This document shows positions 7,296 through 16,277 of a stretch of DNA of 51,322 bases, in pieces; the first letter of the stretch is position 1; every line of letters starts with the position of its first letter. The notes below the pieces were generated by a model. The model saw nothing but the letters and a program-made list of their open reading frames with translations, was not told the origin of the DNA and ran no database searches. This DNA is from Nitrospiria bacterium (lineage in GTDB: Bacteria; Nitrospirota; Nitrospiria; DASWJH01): positions 1-51,322 of the forward strand of contig DASWJH010000011.1 in NCBI GenBank assembly GCA_036397255.1, in the 5' to 3' direction. A program made the translations under genes and the position numbers.

Positions 7296-8465
7296 TTAAT
7301 CAGCCTGTTTCCGGAGGAACGCGGGCACATCCCATTCCTCGTCTCCGATTCCCAGGGTCTCCCGGTCAAAGTCGCTATTGACCACCCGTTTCATATACTG
7401 GGGCCGCTCCCGCTCCATGGGTTTGGAATAGGCGGGTTTTTGCGTCTCCGTTTTTTTAAAGGTCTCTTCTTCTATGGCGGCCCGCTCAAAACCGGTGGCA
7501 ATCACAGTGACAATCACCTCCTCTACCATGGATTCATCGATGACCGAACCAAAAATAATATTGGCCTCCGGATCGGCCGCTTCCTGAATAATGGAAGACG
7601 CAGCGGTAACCTCATGAAGGGCAAGGGTCCGTCCCCCGGTAATGTTGAGAAGAACACCCCGAGCCCCCTCGATGGAACCATCCTCAAGCAACGGACTGGA
7701 GATAGCTTTTTGAGCCGCTTCCACCGCACGATCGTTTCCACGGGATGCCCCCATCCCCATCACCGCCCGGCCCATGTGAGACATGACGGTTCGCACGTCG
7801 GCGAAATCCACGTTGACCAGTCCCGGAATGGTAATCAAATCGGAAATCCCTTGAACTGCTTGCCTGAGAACATCATCCACCACCTTAAAGGCATCCACCA
7901 ACGGGGTTTCCTCGTCCACCACACTCAACAGACGTTGGTTGGGGATCACAATCAATGTGTCCACATATTTTCGCAGCTCCCGAAGTCCTTCCTCCGCGCG
8001 GTGGCCTCTTTTGGCACCCTCAAAAGAAAAGGGCTTGGTGGTGACCGCAACGGTGAGGGCCCCCAATTCCCTGGCAATGTTGGATATGACCGGAGCGGCA
8101 CCGGTTCCGGTTCCTCCACCCATTCCAGCCGTCACAAACACCATGTCCGCCCCCGTAAGAGACTCACGGATTTTCTCCTCTTCCTCCAGAGCGGCTTCTC
8201 TTCCGACTTGCGGATCGGCCCCGGCTCCTAAACCCTGGGTCAACCGGGAACCCAATTGAATCTTCACCTCCGCATAGGAAGTCCCCAAAGCCTGAAGATC
8301 CGTATTGGCGGAAATGAACTCAACCCCTTCTAAACGGGAAAGAATCATTGAATTGATGGCGTTGCAGCCGCTCCCGCCAACACCAATCACCTTGATTTTG
8401 GCCCCTTTCTCTTTTGCCTCATCAAAGAGAAACATGACATCCTTTTTTTCACCTTGGTTTGCCAT
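7296..8465 (-). CDS. ftsZ: Cell division protein FtsZ
   Basis: This tubulin-like GTPase polymerises into the Z-ring at mid-cell. The nucleotide-binding signature [10 protein letters not shown] is present, as is the N-terminal [14 protein letters not shown] motif. A variable linker leads to the conserved C-terminal peptide [11 protein letters not shown], which binds FtsA. I chose the ATG giving MANQGEKKD (389 aa), because AAGGAGG lies about 10 nt upstream; the open frame extends 12 codons further without a better ribosome site. It is the last core gene of the dcw block, directly after ftsA, the standard order. Confidence 0.97.
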   Translation of the reverse strand: MANQGEKKDVMFLFDEAKEKGAKIKVIGVGGSGCNAINSMILSRLEGVEFISANTDLQALGTSYAEVKIQLGSRLTQGLGAGADPQVGREAALEEEEKIRESLTGADMVFVTAGMGGGTGTGAAPVISNIARELGALTVAVTTKPFSFEGAKRGHRAEEGLRELRKYVDTLIVIPNQRLLSVVDEETPLVDAFKVVDDVLRQAVQGISDLITIPGLVNVDFADVRTVMSHMGRAVMGMGASRGNDRAVEAAQKAISSPLLEDGSIEGARGVLLNITGGRTLALHEVTAASSIIQEAADPEANIIFGSVIDESMVEEVIVTVIATGFERAAIEEETFKKTETQKPAYSKPMERERPQYMKRVVNSDFDRETLGIGDEEWDVPAFLRKQAD

Positions 8466-8598
8466 CTTTTTTTTCTCCTCCTTTTCGTTTAGGGTCATCA
8501 TCTTTCAACGATGCCATAAATTTTAAATCCAAATTGTTTTTGGGACCGTTTGGAAACGGCCTCGTTTTTTTTGGAAAAGGCATCTGGCCCGCAACGGT

Positions 8599-9834
8599 TT
8601 AGAAAAACATTCGAAACCACCCTTGCATCCGTCCCACCATTTTCTGAACCATCCGATGACCATTGGCCCCCCGATGAACCAGATACCCTTGCTGTGTTTT
8701 AAGGGCATAGAGCACCAATCCAACACCGGTGGAATACAATGGGCTATTGACCACATCCAACAGACCCCCCACTCGACTCGGAACCCCTTTACGAACCGGA
8801 AGGTCCAAAACCCGCTCAGCAATCTCCACCATCCCGTCCATAATGGCACTTCCCCCGGTAATCACCACACCGGAAGCCACCATTTCGCCATGGCCGGTTT
8901 TTTTAATCTCACGGCCCACCAGACTGAAGATCTCCTCCGCACGGGGCTCGATGATTTCGGAGAGTAATTGCCTGGAGAGAACCCGAGGCGGTCTTCCTCC
9001 AACGGATGGAACCTCGATGGTCTCTTCATCCTGAACCAATGCGGTCATCGCGCAACCAAAACGGCGTTTAATTTTCTCCGCCTCCGCTGCAGGGGTTCTT
9101 AAACCCACCGCAATATCGTTGGTTAAATGGTGTCCGCCAATACCGATCACCGCCGTGTGCCAGACACTGCCCTGCATGAAGGTTGCGATATCCGTCGTCC
9201 CCCCTCCGATATCCACCATCGCCACACCCAACTCCCGCTCATCCGGAGTTAAAACCGCCTCGCTGGAGGCCAGGGGCTGGATGATGATCTCTTCCACTTC
9301 CAAACCCGCACGGTTCACGCACTTCACAATGTTCTGGGCCGAGGTCACCGCACCGGTAATAATATGCACCTCCGCTTCAAGCCTTACACCAGACATTCCC
9401 AGTGGCTCGATGATCCCATCTTGATCATCCACGATAAACTCTTGAGGAAGGACGTGGAGCACTTCCCGGTCCAAGGGAATCACCACGGCCTTGGCCGCAT
9501 CCAATACCCGATCAATATCCGCTTGGGTGACTTCATGATCCTTGACCGCAATTACTCCCCGGCTGTTGAATCCTTTGATATGGCTTCCGGCAATTCCTGC
9601 ATACACGGAATTAATTTGAACCCCGGCCATTAACTCGGCCTCTTCGATGGCCCTTTTAATAGATTCCACCGTACTTTCGATATTGACCACCACCCCTTTC
9701 CGGAGACCCCGTGAAGGACTGGTGCCAATTCCGATGATATCCACCCGCGTCTCATCGACAACTTCACCCACCACCGCACATATTTTGGTGGTCCCAATAT
9801 CCAGACCCACGATTATGTTCTCTTGTTTGCCCAA
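8599..9834 (-). CDS. ftsA: Cell division protein FtsA
   Basis: This 411-aa actin-like ATPase tethers FtsZ filaments to the membrane. Visible parts are the phosphate-1 motif VGLDIGTTKICAVVGE, the 1C subdomain in the N-terminal third, the phosphate-2 motif VDIGGGTTDIA (about residue 207), and a C-terminal amphipathic helix (VQKMVGRMQGWFRMFF) that acts as membrane anchor. Translation starts with TTG at 9832-9834, supported by a strong GAGGAGGTG 9 nt upstream. It sits between ftsQ and ftsZ in the standard order. Confidence 0.97.
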   Translation of the reverse strand: MGKQENIIVGLDIGTTKICAVVGEVVDETRVDIIGIGTSPSRGLRKGVVVNIESTVESIKRAIEEAELMAGVQINSVYAGIAGSHIKGFNSRGVIAVKDHEVTQADIDRVLDAAKAVVIPLDREVLHVLPQEFIVDDQDGIIEPLGMSGVRLEAEVHIITGAVTSAQNIVKCVNRAGLEVEEIIIQPLASSEAVLTPDERELGVAMVDIGGGTTDIATFMQGSVWHTAVIGIGGHHLTNDIAVGLRTPAAEAEKIKRRFGCAMTALVQDEETIEVPSVGGRPPRVLSRQLLSEIIEPRAEEIFSLVGREIKKTGHGEMVASGVVITGGSAIMDGMVEIAERVLDLPVRKGVPSRVGGLLDVVNSPLYSTGVGLVLYALKTQQGYLVHRGANGHRMVQKMVGRMQGWFRMFF

Positions 9835-9856
9835 TCCCTTTTACACCTCCTCTCCA

Positions 9857-10696
9857 TTACATTCCTCTTTTGGAATGCTTCACGACCACTTTATCCGAAA
9901 ACCTCAAGTCAATCTCCCCTTTTTTGATTTTCCGATGACCCAGATCTTCCCGGATATCCAAAAACTTTTTTAACTTTTTTTGAAAAGGGTCCTCACCAAA
10001 ATGAACCCGGTACCCCTCCACCTGAAGCACCATATTTTGGGCCTCACCGATTTCGATTTTAATCTCATCCCCATACCCATAGTTCACCTTCAATTCACGG
10101 GCCAGCCGGAGCCCCGGGGCAAAACCCGGGTCCTGAATTTGCTCTCCCACAGCCCAATTCTGAGAAGTTCGGGGTAAAAATCTGGGAAGAAGAGAAACCG
10201 GAGAAACGGTTTTCTCCAATATAATCCCTTCGGCATCCACCAAAAACCATTGATTCCCCCATCCTTTTAATGCAATCGTCGGACGCCGTTCCACCACTTC
10301 TACCCGAAGCTGATCGGGGTATCCCTTATGCAACGAAACATCTTGCACCCAAGGGTGGGTCAGCACCCTTTCTTTCATTTCATCCAGATTGAGCTCACCC
10401 AGCGTTACATCCCTTGGAATCTGCAAAAGCCCCAACAGGTCCTTTTCCGGAACCACCTGTTGTCCCATTACCTTCACCTGTTGGAGGCCAAACCAAGGAG
10501 ACGCTTCAAGTTCATTGATCCCCTTTTTCAACAACAGACTGATCAGGGGAAGTCCGATTAAAAAGAAAAAAACAATCCAAAAATAAGATGCACCCCATTT
10601 TCTTTTTTTCCAACTTTTCCTCCGTCGTTTTTTATTCCCCGAGCGTTTTTTCCGCCTTTTTTTTTTAAACGGGTCAAAAAAGGATTCTATTCCCAC
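9857..10696 (-). CDS. ftsQ: Cell division protein FtsQ/DivIB
   Basis: This 279-aa bitopic membrane protein of the divisome links FtsL/FtsB, FtsW and FtsI. It has a cytoplasmic tail, one transmembrane helix (about 38-59), then a POTRA domain (WFGLQQVKVMGQQVVPEKDL onward) and the FtsQ beta domain (GWGNQWFLVDAEGII). The cytoplasmic tail is strikingly basic: residues 11-34 are almost all Lys/Arg. It starts with GTG and overlaps the end of ddl by 10 bp. Position between ddl and ftsA is canonical. Confidence 0.93.
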   Translation of the reverse strand: MGIESFFDPFKKKRRKKRSGNKKRRRKSWKKRKWGASYFWIVFFFLIGLPLISLLLKKGINELEASPWFGLQQVKVMGQQVVPEKDLLGLLQIPRDVTLGELNLDEMKERVLTHPWVQDVSLHKGYPDQLRVEVVERRPTIALKGWGNQWFLVDAEGIILEKTVSPVSLLPRFLPRTSQNWAVGEQIQDPGFAPGLRLARELKVNYGYGDEIKIEIGEAQNMVLQVEGYRVHFGEDPFQKKLKKFLDIREDLGHRKIKKGEIDLRFSDKVVVKHSKRGM

Positions 10697-11625
10697 GTTT
10701 TCTCCCGTTCTAACGCACTCTCCAAAATCTGCTCCACCAAGGTTTCATACCCAATGCCGGCGTGAGCCGCCGCTTTGGGTAATAAACTGGTTTCCGTCAT
10801 TCCGGGAATGGTATTGATTTCCAACACAAAGGGGACCCCCTTCCCGTCAATTCGAAAATCCACACGGGAAACCCCCTCACACCCCACCGCCCGGTGTACC
10901 GCCAATGCAATTTTTTGAACCTCCCGATACTCGGACTCTTCAAGAGGCGCCGGTAATATATATTCTGTTTTCCCAGATTGGTATTTCGCCTCATAATGAT
11001 ACAGTGCTTCTTTTGTTCGCATTTCGATCACCGGAAGAGGCGTCTCACCCAAAATGCCGACGGTAACCTCCTTGCCTTCGATAAAGTGCTCCACAAGAAC
11101 CTGAGAACCGAAACGAAAAGCAGAGGCCAGTGCCGCCTCCATATCGCTTGGACCCTTTACGATGCTGACCCCGATGGTGGAACCCTGACCTAATGGCTTC
11201 ACCACCACTGGATAATGAAAACCGGGGGGAAGGCTCCCGAAGGTGGTTTGCTCCCCTTGGGGGACATAAAACCCCTGGGGAGTTCGGATGTGGCAGGACA
11301 TTAAAACCATTTTGGTGGTTCCTTTATTCATTCCCACCGCTGAGGGCAACACCCCTGAACCCGTATAGGGAATTCTCATGGTTTCCAAAAGCCCTTGAAT
11401 CGACCCATCCTCCCCGCCGGAGCCGTGAAGCGCTAAAAAAGCGATTTGGATCTCCTCATTGCGAAGGGTTCGGTCCACTTGGGAATCCACATCAATGGAA
11501 ACGGCCTGATACCCTCTTTGCTTGAGCGCCCTTTCAATGGCCCCACCGCTCTTTAGGGAAATCTCCCGTTCACTGGAGGCCCCCCCCATGAGGACCCCGA
11601 TCCGTTTATTCGTTAAAGGGGTCAT
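10687..11625 (-). CDS. ddl: D-alanine--D-alanine ligase
   Basis: This 312-aa ATP-grasp enzyme joins two D-Ala to form the terminal dipeptide of peptidoglycan stems. It shows GGASSEREISLKSG at the N terminus, ATP-grasp elements VVKPLGQGSTIGVS and VEHFIEGKEVTVGIL, and the metal-binding end FVLEINTIPGMTETS. Length is typical of the short DdlB type found in dcw clusters. The ATG overlaps the murB stop codon (ATGA), so the two are translationally coupled. It feeds MurF. Confidence 0.96.
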   Translation of the reverse strand: MTPLTNKRIGVLMGGASSEREISLKSGGAIERALKQRGYQAVSIDVDSQVDRTLRNEEIQIAFLALHGSGGEDGSIQGLLETMRIPYTGSGVLPSAVGMNKGTTKMVLMSCHIRTPQGFYVPQGEQTTFGSLPPGFHYPVVVKPLGQGSTIGVSIVKGPSDMEAALASAFRFGSQVLVEHFIEGKEVTVGILGETPLPVIEMRTKEALYHYEAKYQSGKTEYILPAPLEESEYREVQKIALAVHRAVGCEGVSRVDFRIDGKGVPFVLEINTIPGMTETSLLPKAAAHAGIGYETLVEQILESALEREKTWE

Positions 11626-12542
11626 GGCCCATCCCGGCCCACCAGTCGGACCTCCAACTCCAAAACAATTCCTCTTTCCTGCTGGATTTTTCTCCCCGCG
11701 AATTTAATCAGACCGATGACATCCCGGGCAGTGGCACCTCCCCGATTCACAAAAAAGTTTCCATGTTTTTCAGAAATCTGTGCCCCTCCGATCCGGTACC
11801 CTTTTAAACCGAGATCTTCAATCAACCGACCGGCAAAATTCCCCGGAGGGTTTTTAAAGATTGAACCCACATTAGGAAGGTTCAGAGGCTGTGTGGCATT
11901 GCGCCGTTCACGGTAGGTCTGCAGCCTCTGTTGTATCTTATTTTTATCACCCCGTTGAAAACGGAAAAGCGTACTCAATATGATTCCCGACGGGAGCCGG
12001 CAGGACCGGTAATCGAATTCCAATTCCTCTCCTGTGAACTCCAAAATTTCTCCCCTAAACGTCAGAAGGCGGACCCTTCGAACCAGCGGCCCGGTTTCCC
12101 CTTCCCGAGTTCCCGCATTCATGGTCACCGCACCCCCCACCGTTCCGGGAATCCCATAAAGAAATTCAAAACCCTCGGCACCCTCATTCACCCCCTGCTT
12201 GAGGAGGGTTGGCAGGGGAACCCCTGCCTCAGCCCAAACGCCACCCGGATACACTTTCAGTTTCCTAAACCGGGACAATTTAATGACCACCCCGCGGATT
12301 CCTCCGTCTTTTACCAGAAGATTACTCCCGGCCCCCAACACCATCACGGGGACCCCTTCCTCCTGAATCCGGGGACCCAGCAGTTGAAGGTCTTCTTCAT
12401 CATGGGGGATCACCATTACATCCGCCGGACCCCCAATACCCAGGGATGTATGCCGGCTCAATGGTTCCTGGAACCGGATCTCTCCCTTCATTCCATGAGT
12501 CAATAATTCCAAATCGTTTTTCTTTTGCATTTTGGTTATCAT
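11622..12542 (-). CDS. murB: UDP-N-acetylenolpyruvoylglucosamine reductase
   Basis: This 306-aa cytosolic flavoenzyme reduces UDP-GlcNAc-enolpyruvate to UDP-MurNAc with NADPH. FAD-binding residues are seen in MVLGAGSNLLV and GIPGTVGGAVTMNAG, and the catalytic serine in LPNVGSIFKNP. The shorter length and the lack of the extra C-terminal loop place it with type II MurB. GAGGAG lies close to the ATG. murA is not in the window, so UDP-MurNAc synthesis depends on a gene elsewhere. Confidence 0.96.
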   Translation of the reverse strand: MITKMQKKNDLELLTHGMKGEIRFQEPLSRHTSLGIGGPADVMVIPHDEEDLQLLGPRIQEEGVPVMVLGAGSNLLVKDGGIRGVVIKLSRFRKLKVYPGGVWAEAGVPLPTLLKQGVNEGAEGFEFLYGIPGTVGGAVTMNAGTREGETGPLVRRVRLLTFRGEILEFTGEELEFDYRSCRLPSGIILSTLFRFQRGDKNKIQQRLQTYRERRNATQPLNLPNVGSIFKNPPGNFAGRLIEDLGLKGYRIGGAQISEKHGNFFVNRGGATARDVIGLIKFAGRKIQQERGIVLELEVRLVGRDGP

Positions 12543-12549
12543 AATCTCC

Positions 12550-13914
12550 TCAAAGGATGTCGTATACCTCTCTCCCCACCCGGCCTATATCGCCGGCCCC
12601 TAAGGTCAAAAGAATGTCACCCGGCTTTAAAAGCGCGCCGATCTTTTCGGCCAAGGTTTCGGTTTTGGGTTGATAGGTTACATTGGGGTGTCCCTCTGCT
12701 TGGATCTGCTTCACCAAGCCTTCTCCATGGATTCCCTCAATCCTTTCCTCCCCCGCCGGATAAATATCCGTCACGATCAAGGAGTCGGCTTGATGGAACG
12801 CAACCGAAAATTCTTTCATCAAATCTCGGGTCCGTGTGTAACGGTGGGGCTGAAAAAGAACCACCACCCTTCTGCTCCATCCGGCGCGAACCGCATCCAA
12901 AGTCGCTTTTACCTCTGTCGGATGGTGGCCATAATCATCAATGATCAGGATTCCCCTCTTCTCGCCCAAACACTGAAACCGTCGCTCCACACCGCTGAAC
13001 TCGGACAGGGCTTTTTGTATGAACGATACGTCCAGCTCCAACTCCAAGCCTACCCCGATGGCCGCCAGTGCATTGTAGACATTGTGAATCCCGGGGAGGG
13101 TCAATTGAAACCGACCTAAATTCCGATTCTGATAGGTAACCGAAAAAGTGGATTTCCATCCTTCCAATTCAATCTCTTTTGCAACCAGATCCGCCGAGGA
13201 GGTAATCCCAAAGGTCAGAATTCTTTTCTCAACCTTTGGAATCAGTTCCTGAACATGAACCTGATCCTGGCATAGAACCGCTAAACCATAAAAAGGGACC
13301 TTATTGACAAATTGAAGAAACGCATGGCGGATGGCGTCAATCCCTTTAAAAAAATCCAGATGCTCCCGGTCAATGTTGGTCACCACAGCAATGGTGGGGG
13401 TTAACTTTAAAAAGGATCCATCGCTTTCATCGGCTTCCGCCACCAAAAACTCTCCCTGACCCAATTTGGCGTGGCCACCAAAACTGTTGAGTTTCCCACC
13501 AATTACGGCCGTGGGGTCCAATCCCCCCTGAGCCAGCACCGTGGCCACCATGGAGGTGGTGGTGGTTTTTCCATGGGCCCCGGCAATGGCTATTCCATAT
13601 TTCAGGCGCATCAACTCCGCCAGCATCTCCGCTCTTGGAATCACCGGAATGGACCGCTCCCGTGCGGTGATGACCTCCACATTTTTGGGAGAGACGGCAG
13701 AAGAAATAACCACCACCTGTGCCCCTTCCAAATGATGGGGGTGGTGCCCCAGAAAAACCTTCCCGCCTCGTTCCTCAATCCGCCGTGTATTCTCAGAAGC
13801 ATGAAGGTCGGATCCCGTCACCTGGTAACCCAAATTCAGCAAAACTTCTGCAATACCGCTCATTCCGGAACCGCCGACGCCGACAAAATGGATGTGCTGA
13901 ACCTTTCGAAACAT
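12550..13914 (-). CDS. murC: UDP-N-acetylmuramate--L-alanine ligase
   Basis: This cytosolic Mur ligase adds L-Ala to UDP-MurNAc with ATP. Domain 1 Rossmann motif HFVGVGGSGMSGIAEVLLN, ATP P-loop AGAHGKTTTTS (about residue 110), conserved EADESDGSFL, and IDDYGHHPTEVKATL in the C-terminal domain. I chose the ATG at 13912-13914 over the GTG two codons earlier because AGGA is 8 nt upstream of the ATG. The gene lies between murG and murB with gaps under 12 bp. Confidence 0.96.
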   Translation of the reverse strand: MFRKVQHIHFVGVGGSGMSGIAEVLLNLGYQVTGSDLHASENTRRIEERGGKVFLGHHPHHLEGAQVVVISSAVSPKNVEVITARERSIPVIPRAEMLAELMRLKYGIAIAGAHGKTTTTSMVATVLAQGGLDPTAVIGGKLNSFGGHAKLGQGEFLVAEADESDGSFLKLTPTIAVVTNIDREHLDFFKGIDAIRHAFLQFVNKVPFYGLAVLCQDQVHVQELIPKVEKRILTFGITSSADLVAKEIELEGWKSTFSVTYQNRNLGRFQLTLPGIHNVYNALAAIGVGLELELDVSFIQKALSEFSGVERRFQCLGEKRGILIIDDYGHHPTEVKATLDAVRAGWSRRVVVLFQPHRYTRTRDLMKEFSVAFHQADSLIVTDIYPAGEERIEGIHGEGLVKQIQAEGHPNVTYQPKTETLAEKIGALLKPGDILLTLGAGDIGRVGREVYDIL

Positions 13915-13924
13915 TCTCACTTTC

Positions 13925-15001
13925 CTATTGCATCATGGAAAAACAAAGGTCCGCGATTTCGGTAAGAGCCTGGGGATGCCCCAGGGACCGGCTCATGGAT
14001 CCCATCTGCTTTAACCGTGGATGATCTCCCATGAGCCGGATGATTTCCCGGCCTAAACCCGTTCCGCTGAGTTGCTGATCCGCCATCACCACTGCGGCAC
14101 CGGCCTGCTCTAAAACCATTGCGTTTTTCCGTTGGTGATCATGGGTGGCATAAGGAAAGGGAACCAGTATCGCGGGCAACCCGCAGGCGGTGATTTCCGC
14201 AATGGTAGTGGCCCCTGCCCGACTGACAACCAGGTCCGCCTGTCCGTAGGCCGCCCCCATATCAAAAAGAAACGGCTCCACCTGTGCCCGGATTCCTTTC
14301 TCCTCATATTTCTGTTTCACCCATAAAAAATCCGCTTCACCGGTTTGATGAATGATCCCCCAATCCTTCCCTTCTTTTTTGAAGAGATCCAAAGCCTCCA
14401 CCATGCCCCGATTAAGGGTTCGGGCCCCCCGGCTTCCCCCAAATATTAAAAGGGTCTTTTTCCCTTTTTCCCCTGCATTCCCTTCTGCTCCCTGTAACAG
14501 TTCCCGTCGAACAGGATTTCCTAAAACGGCCACTTTCCCTTTTGGAAAATACATGCGGCTCTCCTTAAACGAAACCACCACCCGGTGCATCCAGGGAGCT
14601 AAAAGTCGGTTCGTCATTCCCGGAATAACGTTTTGCTCCAAAATCAATCGGCGTTTCCCTAAAATCGTGGCCGCCAGCATTAGCGGACCGGAAGCATATC
14701 CACCCACCCCGATGACCAATGCGGGCTGGTGTTTTTTGAGAATCCGAAATGAATCCCATAGGGACAATGGAAGATGGGTAATGACGCCCAGGCCCTTGAT
14801 GATTCCCCGGCCCATTAGCCCCTCCACCCGGATCAACGCCAAAGGAAATCCTTCCCGGGGAAGGACCCGGGCTTCCATTCCCCGGGCGGTTCCCACAAAA
14901 GTAATTTGCAAATCCTCTTTTCGGTGTACCAGTTCTTTTGCCAAAGCAAGGCCGGGATACAAATGCCCTCCTGTTCCCCCACCCGCAATTAACACTTCCA
15001 T
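13925..15001 (-). CDS. murG: Undecaprenyl-PP-MurNAc-pentapeptide UDP-GlcNAc transferase
   Basis: This GT28 family glycosyltransferase, peripheral on the inner face of the membrane, converts lipid I to lipid II. The N-terminal G-loop AGGGTGGHLYPGLALA begins a few residues after the chosen ATG (MEVLIAGG), with further G-loops at GVGGYASGP and FGGSRGA, and the UDP-GlcNAc binding stretch SRAGATTIAEITACGLPAIL. The frame opens five codons earlier with GTG, but the ATG gives the usual family N terminus. It abuts murC. Confidence 0.96.
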   Translation of the reverse strand: MEVLIAGGGTGGHLYPGLALAKELVHRKEDLQITFVGTARGMEARVLPREGFPLALIRVEGLMGRGIIKGLGVITHLPLSLWDSFRILKKHQPALVIGVGGYASGPLMLAATILGKRRLILEQNVIPGMTNRLLAPWMHRVVVSFKESRMYFPKGKVAVLGNPVRRELLQGAEGNAGEKGKKTLLIFGGSRGARTLNRGMVEALDLFKKEGKDWGIIHQTGEADFLWVKQKYEEKGIRAQVEPFLFDMGAAYGQADLVVSRAGATTIAEITACGLPAILVPFPYATHDHQRKNAMVLEQAGAAVVMADQQLSGTGLGREIIRLMGDHPRLKQMGSMSRSLGHPQALTEIADLCFSMMQ

Positions 15002-15088
15002 CGAAGAGGATCTCACCTATTAAAAATTCCCTTTTCAAAACCTAAACCCCAAATCACTGCTATTGGATAAAACCGTTTCATTCCGATC

Positions 15089-16258
15089 TTACGCCCGGCG
15101 GCCCCGTGCCACCTTTCTTCCCACGTCATAAGGACGGACCCTGGAAAACATACCCCCTTGTTTGGAAAGCCCTAACAAAATCCCGATCCCGGTGAGTGTC
15201 ACTAAAAGAGAAGATCCCCCATAACTGATCAAAGGAAGGGGAAGGCCCTTGGTGGGAAGAAGGCCGGTCACCACACCCATATTCATCAAAGCCTGTACGG
15301 CAATCATCAATGTAATTCCAAACCCCAGGTAGGTTCCGAAGGGATCCCCCACTTTGAGGGAAATCCGCAAACCGCGCCAGACTAAAAAAAGAAAACACCC
15401 AATTAAAATCAATCCGCCCAGGAATCCAAGTTCCTCCCCGATGACGGCAAAGATAAAATCGGTATGGGGTTCGGGCAGATAAAACAGTTTCTGCTTTCCG
15501 GCGCCTAATCCCAACCCGAAGGGACCCCCGCTTCCCAAGGATAAAAACGACTGAACCATTTGAAAACCGGAATTGCTGGGATCTTTCCATGGATCTAAAT
15601 AGACGGACAATCTCTCCATCCGATAAGGGCTGGTCAAAATGGCTGTGTACAATAAAGGGATTAATCCAATGGCAAGGACCAACAAATGGTGGACCCGTGC
15701 TCCGCCTACAAATAATAGAGAAACGGCCACCACTCCCATCACCACCGCTCCCCCCAAATCAGGTTCCGACAAAACCAAGAAAATAAAAAGCCCCACCAAA
15801 AAAATCGGAAAAAGCAACCCCTCCCGCCAACTCATTATTTTCTCTTTGTGTTTGACTAGGTAATGGGCCAAATAAAGGATTAGAACCAGCTTTGCCAATT
15901 CAGACGGCTGAAAAGTCAGTGGCCCAAGGGGAAGCCAACGCCTGGCCCCATTGGCTGAAAGGCCGATGCTGGGAAGAATCACCAAAACCAAAAGAGCCAG
16001 GGAAATCCCCGTGAGAGGAACCACCATTTTCCTCCACCACCGATAGGGAATGGATGACGCCATCACCAAGGCCATCATTCCCAGAATGGCCCAAAGGAGC
16101 TGCTGTTTGAGGAAAAAAAAGGAGTCCCCATACTTTTTGGCCGCCATCACGGTACTGGCGCTGTAAATCATGACGAGACCCCCCACCACCAAAACAAAGG
16201 TTATTCCGAACAACCCCTTATCCCAACTTCTCTCTTTCCCGTCCACCCCTACCCTCAT
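15089..16258 (-). CDS. ftsW: SEDS peptidoglycan glycosyltransferase FtsW
   Basis: This multi-spanning SEDS protein polymerises lipid II at the septum with FtsI. About ten transmembrane segments are visible, starting with GLFGITFVLVVGGLVMIYSAS. Conserved stretches are WLPLGPLTFQPSELAKL, the FIFAVIGEELGFLGG loop, and GLLPTKGLPLPLISYGGSSL near the end. The ATG giving MRVGVDGKERSWDKG was chosen because it follows the murD stop by 19 bp; the longer open frame runs about 100 bp into murD. It sits between murD and murG, as in proteobacterial dcw clusters. Confidence 0.95.
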   Translation of the reverse strand: MRVGVDGKERSWDKGLFGITFVLVVGGLVMIYSASTVMAAKKYGDSFFFLKQQLLWAILGMMALVMASSIPYRWWRKMVVPLTGISLALLVLVILPSIGLSANGARRWLPLGPLTFQPSELAKLVLILYLAHYLVKHKEKIMSWREGLLFPIFLVGLFIFLVLSEPDLGGAVVMGVVAVSLLFVGGARVHHLLVLAIGLIPLLYTAILTSPYRMERLSVYLDPWKDPSNSGFQMVQSFLSLGSGGPFGLGLGAGKQKLFYLPEPHTDFIFAVIGEELGFLGGLILIGCFLFLVWRGLRISLKVGDPFGTYLGFGITLMIAVQALMNMGVVTGLLPTKGLPLPLISYGGSSLLVTLTGIGILLGLSKQGGMFSRVRPYDVGRKVARGRRA

Positions 16259-16277
16259 TTTTTCCCGTTTTCTCCCC

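Noticed and set aside
7224-8231. Long plus-strand open frame (335 codons) opposite ftsZ
   Set aside because: It lies antisense to the well-supported ftsZ gene, has a His/Pro/Arg-rich composition typical of a shadow frame, and has no ribosome site.
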